Source: CAWUEX02 sp963921305 (GTDB lineage: Bacteria > Pseudomonadota > Alphaproteobacteria > Rhodospirillales > Rhodospirillaceae). Taken from it: DNA of 64,000 nt. The translations under genes were made by a program, and so were the position numbers. Below the pieces are notes generated by a model. It ran no database searches. It saw nothing but the letters and a program-made list of their open reading frames with translations, and had not been told where the DNA came from. Location of the stretch: positions 1,550,001-1,614,000 of the forward strand of contig CAWUEX030000002.1 of the NCBI GenBank assembly GCA_963921305.4, given 5' to 3'. Below, piece by piece: positions 51,905-59,915 of the stretch (positions are counted from its first letter, which is position 1; each line of letters begins with the position of its first letter).

Positions 51905-52879
51905 ATGGTTTTTCCGGTTATTCACTCCACGCTCGATCCCAATGCGCTGTGTGACGAGATCGCTCGGAGGTACACGCTCCCACAGCCTGTGCGCTGCCGT
52001 CTTATGAGCCGGGCCAACAACGATTTTTACGAGGTGTCAGCTGGCGGGTCGCGCTACGCGTTGCGTGTGACCAAGGCGAATTTCCGGCCAGATGGGGAGT
52101 ACTTGTTCGAGCAAGCCTACGTCGCGCATCTCCATGCGAGAGGCTGTCATGTGCCGGCTCCGGTTCCCGGTGCAGATGGCTCCCTCCTGTTCTCCGTCGA
52201 GGCGCCGGAAGGCCAGCGCAGCGTCACGGTGATGCAATGGCTCGCCGGTGTGCCTTTCACAGAGAATCTAACGTCGTCTGATGCGCATGACATGGGCGCT
52301 GCGCTCGCCAGACTTCATCTTGCGGGGGAAGGCTTTTCCTGCGCCGAGCCGCGGCTGATCTCGACCATGAAAAGTCTCAAAGAACGGCTACCCGACCTCT
52401 TAAAGATGCTCACCGAACACCCCGATGACTGTGCGTTTTATGAGGCGACTACGCACCGGCTCGATGAAGTCTACGAAAAGATTGATGCGGGAGACGTGCC
52501 CCAAGGTCCTGTGCATGGGGACTATCAGTTCGCAAACGTTCTACGTCTCGACTCCGGTGAGATCGGCATGCTCGACTTCGACACTTGCGGCATCGGCTAC
52601 CTGGCCGAAGACATTCTGACGTTCATTTGGCGCAGCGATATGGAAATCCAAGATGAGGCCGTCAACCGATCCTTTCTCGACGGGTATGAGTCCGTTCGGC
52701 CGCTCAATAAAGCCGAGACCCGACTGCTTCCCATTTTCCGCCTGACCCGTGATCTGATCATGTCCGTGAGCTATGCGATGCTGATAAACCGGGTCGGGCC
52801 TGTTTTGGGCTTTGACGGCGACTTTGGCCCCTTTACCGATTTGGCGCGGCGCCACGCCGCAGCCGCCGGTTTGGACTAG
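51905..52879 (+). CDS. Aminoglycoside phosphotransferase-fold (APH/homoserine kinase-like) kinase 1
   Basis: A 324-residue small-molecule kinase. The Brenner motif HGDYQFAN gives catalytic D206 and N211, and the metal Asp is in MLDFD (about D224); the N-lobe has YALRVTKA with the ATP Lys. GTG 51899 is possible but AGGG fits the ATG at 51905. Followed after 3 bp by a paralogue, so this is a tandem duplication. Likely substrates are homoserine-, choline- or aminoglycoside-like compounds. Confidence 0.85.
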   Translation: MVFPVIHSTLDPNALCDEIARRYTLPQPVRCRLMSRANNDFYEVSAGGSRYALRVTKANFRPDGEYLFEQAYVAHLHARGCHVPAPVPGADGSLLFSVEAPEGQRSVTVMQWLAGVPFTENLTSSDAHDMGAALARLHLAGEGFSCAEPRLISTMKSLKERLPDLLKMLTEHPDDCAFYEATTHRLDEVYEKIDAGDVPQGPVHGDYQFANVLRLDSGEIGMLDFDTCGIGYLAEDILTFIWRSDMEIQDEAVNRSFLDGYESVRPLNKAETRLLPIFRLTRDLIMSVSYAMLINRVGPVLGFDGDFGPFTDLARRHAAAAGLD

Positions 52880-52882
52880 TCT

Positions 52883-53866
52883 ATGCCGTCAGACGTCTTT
52901 CCGGTCAGCCAGTCCGTACTCGACGCCGATGTATTGGCAGCCGAACTGACGCGGCGATACGAGCTTTCTGGCGAGGTGCGTTGCCTTTTGCTCAGTCGCG
53001 GCATGAATGACATCTACCGCGTCGAGCATGCCAATGGCCCGCATGCGCTGAAGGTGGCACGCACCGGTAAGAGTTCCGACGATGAGTTTGCTTACGAGCA
53101 GGCCTATGTGCGCCATCTGGGCGAGCGTGGTATCGCCGTGCCGGCGCCGGTGCCCCTCGCCAACGGAGATTTATTCTTTTCCGTCAATGCGCCGGAAGGC
53201 AAACGTCAGGTCGTGATGATGGGGTGGCTGGAAGGCACGCCGTTCACCCACACCGTAGATGAAGAAAATGCGCATCGTCTCGGAGCGTTCCTGGCCGACA
53301 TTCATCTCGCCGCTCTTGATTTCAAGACCGGTCACCGCAAAGCTGTTGCGTCGGAGACAAAGCTGCCCGAACGGCTGCCCTACCTGACAACGATGTTTGA
53401 GGGCCGGGGTGGAGATCAGGCGTTTCTGAAACGCGCTGGTGATGCGGCGCTGTCGTTCATGACGTCTCTCGACCGAACCGAAGTTCCGGTGGGTGCTTGC
53501 CACGGGGATCTGCAATGTGCCAATGCCATGGAACTTGCGGATGGGGGATTGGCCGTCTTCGATTTCTCTGACTGCGGCACAGACCCGTTCGCCAAAGACA
53601 TCTCAGCGTTTTACTGGCGCAACGATTTTGAAGGGCGGCCCGAGGCGATCAATCAAGCGTTTGTCGACGGATATGACTCCCGGAAACCTCTGTCGCAGGC
53701 TGAAAAAGATGCGCAGCCCATGTTCCGGCTCATGCGCCACCTTCTGATCACGTCAAGTATGGCGCTGTTCATAAATCGCATCGGACCGGTCCCCGGCTTC
53801 GACGAGAATATCGATTACTACTTGGACATGATCCGCCGCTACGCCGCAGATGCCGGAGTCAACTGA
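52883..53866 (+). CDS. APH-fold kinase 2 (tandem paralogue)
   Basis: A 327-residue paralogue of the preceding gene: HALKVAR (ATP Lys), HGDLQCAN (D209, N214) and VFDFSD (D227). The two share an almost identical plan, including the family phrases HVPAPVP/AVPAPVP and EAPEGQR/NAPEGKR, so they arose by duplication and may form a heterodimer or differ in substrate. Convergent with the exported dehydrogenase. Confidence 0.85.
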   Translation: MPSDVFPVSQSVLDADVLAAELTRRYELSGEVRCLLLSRGMNDIYRVEHANGPHALKVARTGKSSDDEFAYEQAYVRHLGERGIAVPAPVPLANGDLFFSVNAPEGKRQVVMMGWLEGTPFTHTVDEENAHRLGAFLADIHLAALDFKTGHRKAVASETKLPERLPYLTTMFEGRGGDQAFLKRAGDAALSFMTSLDRTEVPVGACHGDLQCANAMELADGGLAVFDFSDCGTDPFAKDISAFYWRNDFEGRPEAINQAFVDGYDSRKPLSQAEKDAQPMFRLMRHLLITSSMALFINRIGPVPGFDENIDYYLDMIRRYAADAGVN

Positions 53867-53875
53867 TCCCGCCGC

Positions 53876-54994
53876 CTAGTACCCTTGCTCAACATCGACC
53901 ACGGACAGCATTGGTTCACCCGCCACATAACGTCTCAGGTTTTCCCGCAGCACAATCCAGAACCGGTCACGCCCGGCATCGTTGAAACTCGAGGTGTGAG
54001 GCGTAATCAACAGGTTCGGGGCATCCCACAGCGGATGGCCCTCTGGCACCGGCTCCGGGTCTTGCACGTCGAGGCCCGCGCCGCCGACCTGACCGGACTC
54101 TAAAGCAGCGATCAGGTCTTCGGTCACGACACTGCCGCCGCGCCCGACATTGATAAACAACGCACCCGGCTTCATGCGATTGAGGAGCTCTGTGTCAAAC
54201 AAATCGGTGGTGGCGTCGGTGAGGGGCAGCGCATTGACGACCACATCGGCCTGGCCCACCAACTCCGGCAGTTCATCCGCCAAGCCTACGTAGTCGACAA
54301 AGTCCGGCCCCTCGCGGCTTGAATTGCGGGTGGCGATCACCCGCATCCCGAAACCGGACGCCAGGCGCGCCGTCTGGGTGCCGATGCCGCCCAGTCCGGC
54401 GACCAGCATGGTCTTCTCGCTGACCGCCCACAGCTCGTTAGCAGGAACGGCAAAGCGGTTCCATTGTCCGTCTGCCTGGGCCGCCGCATAGTGATCCAGT
54501 CCACGGGCGAAATACATCATCATGGCAATCACGTGTTCGGCGATCTGCGGTCCCGCCAGGCGCTGCATATTCGAAACCAAGTAGCCACCGCGCGCCACCT
54601 GCGGAATCGACACGCACCGCGCCACTCCGGCAAACGGCATGTGCAGCCAATGCAAATTTGGTCCGGCGGCGACTAAATCCTCACTGCAAAAGCCGACAGC
54701 GGCGCGGGCCGTTTCCGCATTTTCACGGGCCAGGCGCACCGCGTCCGCGTTGTTGCGGGCGGCCAGAAGAGTCACTGACTCGGGGACCACCTCCCGGTAC
54801 CAGGCCACCCGCTCGTCGGTGTCTGCCAGAACGATAATCGCTTCGGGCGGAACCCATCCCGGCATGTCGCGCACCGCGACGGGGCTTTCCACGAGGCCCA
54901 GTGCGAAGATGACATCCTGCGCGTCATCGGCTTCTGCAAAGGCCGTGGGCGCTATGAACGCGGTAAAAATCAGAAACATCCGACGGAATGGCAT
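53876..54994 (-). CDS. D-2-hydroxyacid dehydrogenase with a signal peptide
   Basis: A 372-residue NAD(P)-dependent 2-hydroxyacid dehydrogenase: AGLGGIG nucleotide motif at 199-205, catalytic Arg R285 (NVGRGGSV), Glu E314 (DPEP) and His H333 (TPHTSS). Unusually the first 20 residues are a classic Sec signal (MPFRRMFLIFTAFIAPTAFA-EAD). GGAG precedes the ATG at 54994; the longer frame (to 55060) only adds a hydrophilic prefix. If exported, it would need periplasmic NAD(P) or a tightly held cofactor. Divergent from an exported VOC protein. Confidence 0.85.
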   Translation of the reverse strand: MPFRRMFLIFTAFIAPTAFAEADDAQDVIFALGLVESPVAVRDMPGWVPPEAIIVLADTDERVAWYREVVPESVTLLAARNNADAVRLARENAETARAAVGFCSEDLVAAGPNLHWLHMPFAGVARCVSIPQVARGGYLVSNMQRLAGPQIAEHVIAMMMYFARGLDHYAAAQADGQWNRFAVPANELWAVSEKTMLVAGLGGIGTQTARLASGFGMRVIATRNSSREGPDFVDYVGLADELPELVGQADVVVNALPLTDATTDLFDTELLNRMKPGALFINVGRGGSVVTEDLIAALESGQVGGAGLDVQDPEPVPEGHPLWDAPNLLITPHTSSFNDAGRDRFWIVLRENLRRYVAGEPMLSVVDVEQGY

Positions 54995-55007
54995 ACCAGT
55001 GCTCCAA

Positions 55008-55030
55008 GAGGGCGATATTGACTCGCCCTC
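55008..55030. promoter_or_regulatory. Hairpin/operator between two exported-protein genes
   Basis: GAGGGCGA-(7)-TCGCCCTC, a perfect 8-bp dyad in the 87 bp between the divergent dehydrogenase and VOC genes. It could be an operator controlling both, or a leader hairpin. Confidence 0.4.
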
Positions 55031-55081
55031 ATCATACCGAGTCATCATAGGTTCGGCCATGCTGGTCGAGGGAGGAGAGCC

Positions 55082-55702
55082 ATGGACCTGTATAAAAGAG
55101 CGATCGTTGGTATGTGGGCGTTACTTGGCATTACGGTTCCGGCGGTTGCGCTGGGACAATCCGATGCATCGGTGCAAAGCTTATTGCTCCGCGCCGTTAT
55201 CACCACCTGCAAGCTTGAGGAGTCCATCGCGTTTTACCGGGATATCCTCGGTCAAAAAGTCATTCAGGAGCGCGATTTCACACCCGATGTGATCGGCAAG
55301 TACACAGCTGTCTCAGAAGAGGGCTCGGTGCGTCTTGTAGTCATGGAAGGGCGGGGCGAGTATCCCGGTGGTCCCGTCGCGGGCGGGCGCATTGCCTTCA
55401 TGGGTATTCTGAATGACCCCGATGGTCCTGGGTGCCGCAACATGGACGAAAAGAAAACCCGGCCCGGTCATCACGGCGATCCGGTGTTGCCGTTCCGTGT
55501 CGGCAACATCGATGAAATCCACCGGCGTTTGATCGAAAAAGGCTACGAGGTCAGTTTCCCGCCGACACGCTCGCCCGTTGGTCTATCGCGCAACATGATC
55601 GCGTTCGATCCGAATGGCGTGCTCTTGGAGTTGTTCGAGTTGAACATCGCGCCGTTGGCTGAGCCCATGGACGGTGTGTTCGAGCGCATGCCCATTCGGT
55701 AA
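55082..55702 (+). CDS. Exported VOC-family protein
   Basis: A 206-residue protein with a signal peptide (MDLYKRAIVGMWALLGITVPAVALG-QSD) and one VOC domain, from LLLRAVITTCKLEESIAFYRDILGQ to NMIAFDPNGVLLELFEL. An internal HHG stretch (RPGHHGDPVLPF) replaces the usual second strand. GGGAGGAG precedes the ATG. Divergent from the signal-bearing 2-hydroxyacid dehydrogenase, which suggests a shared periplasmic pathway. Confidence 0.82.
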   Translation: MDLYKRAIVGMWALLGITVPAVALGQSDASVQSLLLRAVITTCKLEESIAFYRDILGQKVIQERDFTPDVIGKYTAVSEEGSVRLVVMEGRGEYPGGPVAGGRIAFMGILNDPDGPGCRNMDEKKTRPGHHGDPVLPFRVGNIDEIHRRLIEKGYEVSFPPTRSPVGLSRNMIAFDPNGVLLELFELNIAPLAEPMDGVFERMPIR

Positions 55703-55773
55703 GGCTTCGCGGCCTAATCCAAAAGGCGCCTTATCACGTAGACTCACCAAATACTCCTTCAGGTGAGGTTTGT

Positions 55774-56454
55774 ATGTTTGTGCGCGCTGTCGCGTCCGTT
55801 GTTGGTTCCGCATTACTTGCCGGATGTTCCGTTGTCGGTGTGCGGGCTGGAACCGAGCAACCCAGGTACTCCATTGTCGAAACGCTGGGAGAAGACGTCG
55901 AAGTGCGGTCATACGGCCCGCGTGTCGCGGCTGAAGTCACGGTAAATCGCACGTCCCGTAGCGCCAACGAAAATTCAGCCTTTGGTGTGTTGGCTGGCTA
56001 CATCTTCGGCAACAACACCGCGCGTACAGAGGTGGCGATGACGTCACCGGTGGAAACGCGCACTCAATCCGAAAAGATAGCCATGACGTCACCTGTCGAG
56101 ACCGCGTCATCGGATGCGGGAATGACCATGCGCTTCTTCCTGCCTGCGGCATACTCGGTCGAGTCGGCGCCGAAGCCAAATAACCGGTCGGTTCGCATTG
56201 TCGAGGTTCCGTCTGAAACGGTCGCGACATTGCGGTTCTCTGGATTGCGGTCAACCTCCAACGTCAATACGCATAAGCGGGACCTACTCGCACGGCTTGA
56301 ACAGTCGGAGTGGCAGCCAATTGGCGAACCTTCAGCGTATTTTTATGATCCGCCTTGGACGGTTCCAGCATTGCGCCGGAATGAAATCGCTATCCCGGTC
56401 GAAAAGCGGGCGGGTCAACGTCAAAGGCCTTCAGTGAGCTCAACCAACTCGTAG
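55774..56454 (+). CDS. SOUL-family heme-binding lipoprotein
   Basis: A 226-residue SOUL/HBP-type protein. The lipobox LLAGC places the lipid on C18. The SOUL signature is doubled: VAMTSPVETRTQSEKIAMTSPVE carries two copies of AMTSPV, one strand apart, in the region that usually has one. The C-terminal half has ATLRFSGLRS and YFYDPPWTVP. SOUL proteins bind heme or other tetrapyrroles loosely. Its 3' end overlaps the convergent gene at 56421 by 34 bp. Confidence 0.82.
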   Translation: MFVRAVASVVGSALLAGCSVVGVRAGTEQPRYSIVETLGEDVEVRSYGPRVAAEVTVNRTSRSANENSAFGVLAGYIFGNNTARTEVAMTSPVETRTQSEKIAMTSPVETASSDAGMTMRFFLPAAYSVESAPKPNNRSVRIVEVPSETVATLRFSGLRSTSNVNTHKRDLLARLEQSEWQPIGEPSAYFYDPPWTVPALRRNEIAIPVEKRAGQRQRPSVSSTNS

Positions 56455-57155
56455 TAGGTCTGCATGTATCCGTCGACTTGGCCTTTGAGAAAGATGTAGT
56501 CCCCGTCGGTGGTGGTCCATACGTTGTAGATCGGGTGTTCCTCGGGCAGGCCGTCGACAGCGACAAACTGAAAGTGATGGGCTTCAAACGTGCCGGCCCC
56601 CACCGTGATGGTCTCATTCCCTTGATAAATCACGGTGGGCCGGGCCTCGGCGATGTAAGGTCCCGTCGCGCCCCGATGATCGGTTGACGACACGAGCTGA
56701 GAAAATGTCTGCTGTTCGCCGGGCCGGGACAGATCGACAGAAGCGCACACCCAGCCATCGTTTTGAATGGCGTGACCGCCAAATCCGGGGCACGTGCCCG
56801 AATAGGGAAAACGCTGCGACATCCGTCCTTCTAACGCGGTCACGGTCTCGCATTCGGCAACGCCATCGGCAAACCGGAACCACCCTGACCCGCGAAACTC
56901 ATCACCGACCGTGATGCGTACGAACGCATCAATGGGCGACCAATCCGCGTTGGCAGTGAGGTGCACAAAGCGCAGCACGCTTGGCCGGTCGTCTATCTCA
57001 CCGTGAGACATAAGCGACCGGCGCCCATCGGCGTGACGGGTTAGCGTCCACTGTTCGCGGCCGCGTTCTTCGTCCAACCTATCCGGCTTCTTGGACGTGT
57101 AGACAAGTCGCCCGCGCCGCGTGACGTGGTCGCGCTGGTGATAGGGCTTAGTCAT
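56421..57155 (-). CDS. Unknown-family protein, paralogue 1
   Basis: A 244-residue protein of no family I recognise; no signal peptide. It shares with its neighbour at 57168 the phrases (V/I)YTSKKP, RGRE, GEIDDRPSV, LEGRMSQR, STDHRGATGP, VGAGTFEAHHFQ, and YELVE. The beta-rich repeats and THH(F/Q) ending recall DUF3108- or lipocalin-like folds, which is only a guess. Twelve bases separate the pair, so they are co-transcribed and duplicated in tandem. Confidence 0.65.
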   Translation of the reverse strand: MTKPYHQRDHVTRRGRLVYTSKKPDRLDEERGREQWTLTRHADGRRSLMSHGEIDDRPSVLRFVHLTANADWSPIDAFVRITVGDEFRGSGWFRFADGVAECETVTALEGRMSQRFPYSGTCPGFGGHAIQNDGWVCASVDLSRPGEQQTFSQLVSSTDHRGATGPYIAEARPTVIYQGNETITVGAGTFEAHHFQFVAVDGLPEEHPIYNVWTTTDGDYIFLKGQVDGYMQTYYELVELTEGL

Positions 57156-57167
57156 GTACGCGCTCGC

Positions 57168-57926
57168 CTAACCGACCGTTTTTTCAAACTCGACCAGTTC
57201 GTAGTGGGTTTGCATGTAGCCGGCGACGCCGCCCTTCAAGAACGTGTAGTCCCCGTCCGCTGTGGTGTAGACCTCATAGGGCGGATGCTCTTCCGGCAAA
57301 TCCGTGTTGGTCGGCACTTGAAAGTGATGCGCATCGAACGTGCCCGCGCCGACCGTGATTTTTTCATCACCCACGTAGACCATGTCCAGCCGCAAAGGAT
57401 ACAGCATCGGGCCGGTCGCGCCGCGGTGATCGGGCGAACAGAGCAGCAGTTCGTCAATGCTTTGCTGTCCAGGGCCTTTGCTCAGGTCGTAGTGGGAGAA
57501 GTGCCAGCTGTCACAGGCGATGGCATGATTTTGAAACGACTTTAACGACCCGTGTTTGTGGCTCATCCGTTGAGAGACGCGGCCTTCAAGTGCCGTGTAG
57601 GTCTCGCACTCGGTATAGTCGTCATGAAACTTGAACCACCCAGTGCCCATGAATTTATCGGCGACGGTGAGGCGGACAAAGCAATCCTGCGGCATCCAGT
57701 TTTTATCCACCGTGTAAGTGGCGTCACGCATCACCGACGGGCGGTCGTCAATTTCCGTATGCACGCCGATGGTGCGGCCACCCCAGCCGTATTTGGTGAT
57801 CGTGTAAAACTCCCGCCCGCGTTCTTGGTCCATACGTTCCGGTTTCTTCGACGTATACGCGATCACACCGCGCACGACGGTATGTTCGATCTGGGTGATA
57901 GGCTGGTCCGACTGAGATGCGCTCAT
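57168..57926 (-). CDS. Unknown-family protein, paralogue 2
   Basis: A 252-residue paralogue of the preceding entry (AYTSKKPERMDQERGREFYT, TEIDDRPSVMRD, LEGRVSQR, VGAGTFDAHHFQV). It probably is transcribed first, from the space upstream of 57926 that it shares with the YciI gene. Highly conserved Arg/Glu/His residues (RGRE, HHF) suggest a ligand-binding or enzyme site. No function can be stated. Confidence 0.65.
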   Translation of the reverse strand: MSASQSDQPITQIEHTVVRGVIAYTSKKPERMDQERGREFYTITKYGWGGRTIGVHTEIDDRPSVMRDATYTVDKNWMPQDCFVRLTVADKFMGTGWFKFHDDYTECETYTALEGRVSQRMSHKHGSLKSFQNHAIACDSWHFSHYDLSKGPGQQSIDELLLCSPDHRGATGPMLYPLRLDMVYVGDEKITVGAGTFDAHHFQVPTNTDLPEEHPPYEVYTTADGDYTFLKGGVAGYMQTHYELVEFEKTVG

Positions 57927-58031
57927 GATGTCCCCCGGGGCGTCTCGCCCTTTTTTTGTCCTGTTTCAACGGGCATCATACCTTTGGCCGGTGGGATGTC
58001 CACGGCGGGCGCGGTGCGGGAGGTCTGTCTC

Positions 58032-58340
58032 ATGTTGTTTATTGTCCGTTTTGAAGACCGGCCGCAGGCGATGGCGCTGCGCCGCCAACATCAGCCCGCA
58101 CAAGAGGCTTACATTGCGGCGCGCCGCGACACGATTCGTGCCTCGGGGCCGCTGCACCGGGACGACCTTGGCCGCGAAAGCGGCGGGCTGTGGTATGTCG
58201 ACGCACCGGACCGCAGGTCTGCTGAGGCTGTCTGCCATGCGAGCCCCTATTGGCAGGCCGGGGTTCACAACCGTTTAACCGTTATGCCGCAGCAGACCCC
58301 GGCACACCCCTATGCCAATGTCCGGGTGACGTGTTTATAA
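58032..58340 (+). CDS. YciI-like protein
   Basis: A 102-residue YciI-family protein: FIVRFEDRPQAMALRRQHQPAQEAYIA, then AVCHASPYWQAGVHNRLTVMP, the usual end of the fold. The open frame reaches far upstream, but GGGAGG before the ATG at 58032 and the family N-terminus set the start. Also downstream lies an orphan DctP gene (111 bp), a combination related to the YciI-oxidase cluster at 7.2 kb. Confidence 0.75.
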   Translation: MLFIVRFEDRPQAMALRRQHQPAQEAYIAARRDTIRASGPLHRDDLGRESGGLWYVDAPDRRSAEAVCHASPYWQAGVHNRLTVMPQQTPAHPYANVRVTCL

Positions 58341-58451
58341 GCACGTCCTTATAGCTGCGCCGCTTGGCGGTCGGGCGCAGACGTAAACTTGAGAAGCATT
58401 CCGCTCTGTTTGACAACACCCCCCCTCATGACCAAGCCAAAGGGACCGATC

Positions 58452-59471
58452 ATGCTTCGAAGTCTTACGTACTGTCTCGCTGCCGTATTTGCCGTGCTGT
58501 CTGTGCCTGCTGCGGTTGCCGAACCGTTGATGGGTCGCGCCGCCGGTAGTGTGCCGAAGGGGTCGATCTGGGACGAACACTGGCAGTTCCGCAAAGACAT
58601 TCTCACCGCCAGCCCGGAGGTTGATTTCGAATTCTATCTCTACGGTGAGCTTGGCAACGAAGAAACCATGATCAACGGCCTGCGCCGGGACCGGGTGCAG
58701 ATTTCTTCGGCTTCATTGTGGGGGCTGTCTTCGGCAATCCCTGAGGTGGCTGTGTTGTCGCTCCCCTATCTGTTCGAGAGCGCCGAAGAAGCGGATTACT
58801 TCTATGATTGCTGCGCCGGAGACATCATCAAGCCGTATCTGGAGCCGATTAAAATCTCTTTCCTCGGGTGGTCCGAAGCGGGATGGACCGGCTTTTATGG
58901 TCCCCGCGCGTATACGTCTCCGGACGATGTGAAGGGCGAGAAGCTGCGCACGCCTGCGACGCCGTCCGTCGCTATTTTCTTCGAAGCCCTCGATGTCGAC
59001 ACCGTCTTTCTCGGCATTCAAGACGTGGTGCCGGCCCTGCAGACGGGCATGGTCAAAGGCGGCGCGTCCAGCCTGCCGTGGTACGTCAACGCGTTTAAGG
59101 ATCATGCGCCGCACTACACGCTGACGGGTCATCATTACGAAACCACGGTGCTGATGGCTTCCAAGCGTTGGCTCGACAAAGCCACGCCGGCGCAGCGTGC
59201 CGTAATCGACGAAGCGTTCAATGTGTTCGCCACACAACGGGTCACGGTCCGCCATGATGCGGATGAGAAGATCGCCGGACTGCGCCAGGATGGCGCCTCC
59301 GTTTATGAGCTAACACCGGAGCAGCGGGCGCGTTGGATTGCCGCAGCCCAAGCGGTTCACCCAGACATTCTGCGCGATATCGGCGGTGATGCGGAGGCCA
59401 TTTACGCTCAGGTGCTTGAAGCCAAGGCCGAGTTCAAAGCGCGTCAGGATCAGGAAGCCGCGGCGCGTTAA
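58452..59471 (+). CDS. TRAP transporter DctP-type binding protein (orphan 3)
   Basis: A 339-residue exported protein (signal MLRSLTYCLAAVFAVLSVPAAVA). Signature phrases YGELGNEETMINGLRRDR, LQTGMVKGGASS and the C-terminal IGGDAEAIYAQVLEAKAEF match orphans 1 and 2. An ATG at 58428 is possible; AAGGGA favours 58452. No DctQM here. Two Cys (FYDCCAG) are unusual in this family. May bind a different ligand. Confidence 0.85.
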   Translation: MLRSLTYCLAAVFAVLSVPAAVAEPLMGRAAGSVPKGSIWDEHWQFRKDILTASPEVDFEFYLYGELGNEETMINGLRRDRVQISSASLWGLSSAIPEVAVLSLPYLFESAEEADYFYDCCAGDIIKPYLEPIKISFLGWSEAGWTGFYGPRAYTSPDDVKGEKLRTPATPSVAIFFEALDVDTVFLGIQDVVPALQTGMVKGGASSLPWYVNAFKDHAPHYTLTGHHYETTVLMASKRWLDKATPAQRAVIDEAFNVFATQRVTVRHDADEKIAGLRQDGASVYELTPEQRARWIAAAQAVHPDILRDIGGDAEAIYAQVLEAKAEFKARQDQEAAAR

Positions 59472-59495
59472 GGTGCGATCTGCATGCTTTCCATC

Positions 59496-59513
59496 GGTCA
59501 CAGTTTTGTGACC
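59496..59513 (+). terminator. Candidate terminator hairpin after the third DctP gene
   Basis: Perfect GGTCACA-GTTT-TGTGACC stem-loop 24 bases after the stop, with no T-run. CRP-type sites have the opposite order (TGTGA then TCACA), so I do not read it as a CRP site. Confidence 0.4.
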
Positions 59514-59636
59514 TGCATATAGTGTCCGCGCCCCATTCCAGACATAATCAGCCGCAAGCATGACATTGCGTTGATGCAGGTCGATAAAACTTGCTCCAAT
59601 CGTCAATGTAGAATGACACTTCGGGAGGCTTGTTTA

Positions 59637-59912
59637 ATGAAATGGTTACTGGTTGTCGCGGCGCTTGCGCCGGGAAGCGATGAGAAGGGTGTAGACGCCC
59701 TAACGTTGCACACTCTAACTTTTGACTCTCAGCCGGCCTGTGAGGCTGCGCGCGAGGGTATTGTCCGGCAGGTCGAAGAGGTCATGGAGCCGGATATGAT
59801 CAAGCAATTCGTCGTCGATGAATTACGCCGCACCGGTGACGTGCCGAACCCGCAAGAGTTTGCCGACATGTTTCTCGGGCGGGCCAACGCGGCCTGTTAT
59901 CGCAGTCAATAG
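59637..59912 (+). CDS. Small protein of unknown function
   Basis: A 91-residue protein with a short hydrophobic N-terminus (MKWLLVVAALAPG) that is too short and too soon charged to be a sure signal peptide, then a Cys-containing helix (DSQPACEAAREGIVRQVEEVM) and a second Cys at the end (NAACYRSQ). GGGAGG lies eight bases before the ATG at 59637, and the upstream codons of the frame look non-coding. Convergent with the amidase. It resembles no family I can name. Confidence 0.6.
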   Translation: MKWLLVVAALAPGSDEKGVDALTLHTLTFDSQPACEAAREGIVRQVEEVMEPDMIKQFVVDELRRTGDVPNPQEFADMFLGRANAACYRSQ

Positions 59913-59915
59913 GCT

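Noticed and set aside
59496..59513. CRP-like site
   Set aside because: Half-site order is reversed relative to TGTGA-N6-TCACA; better read as a hairpin.
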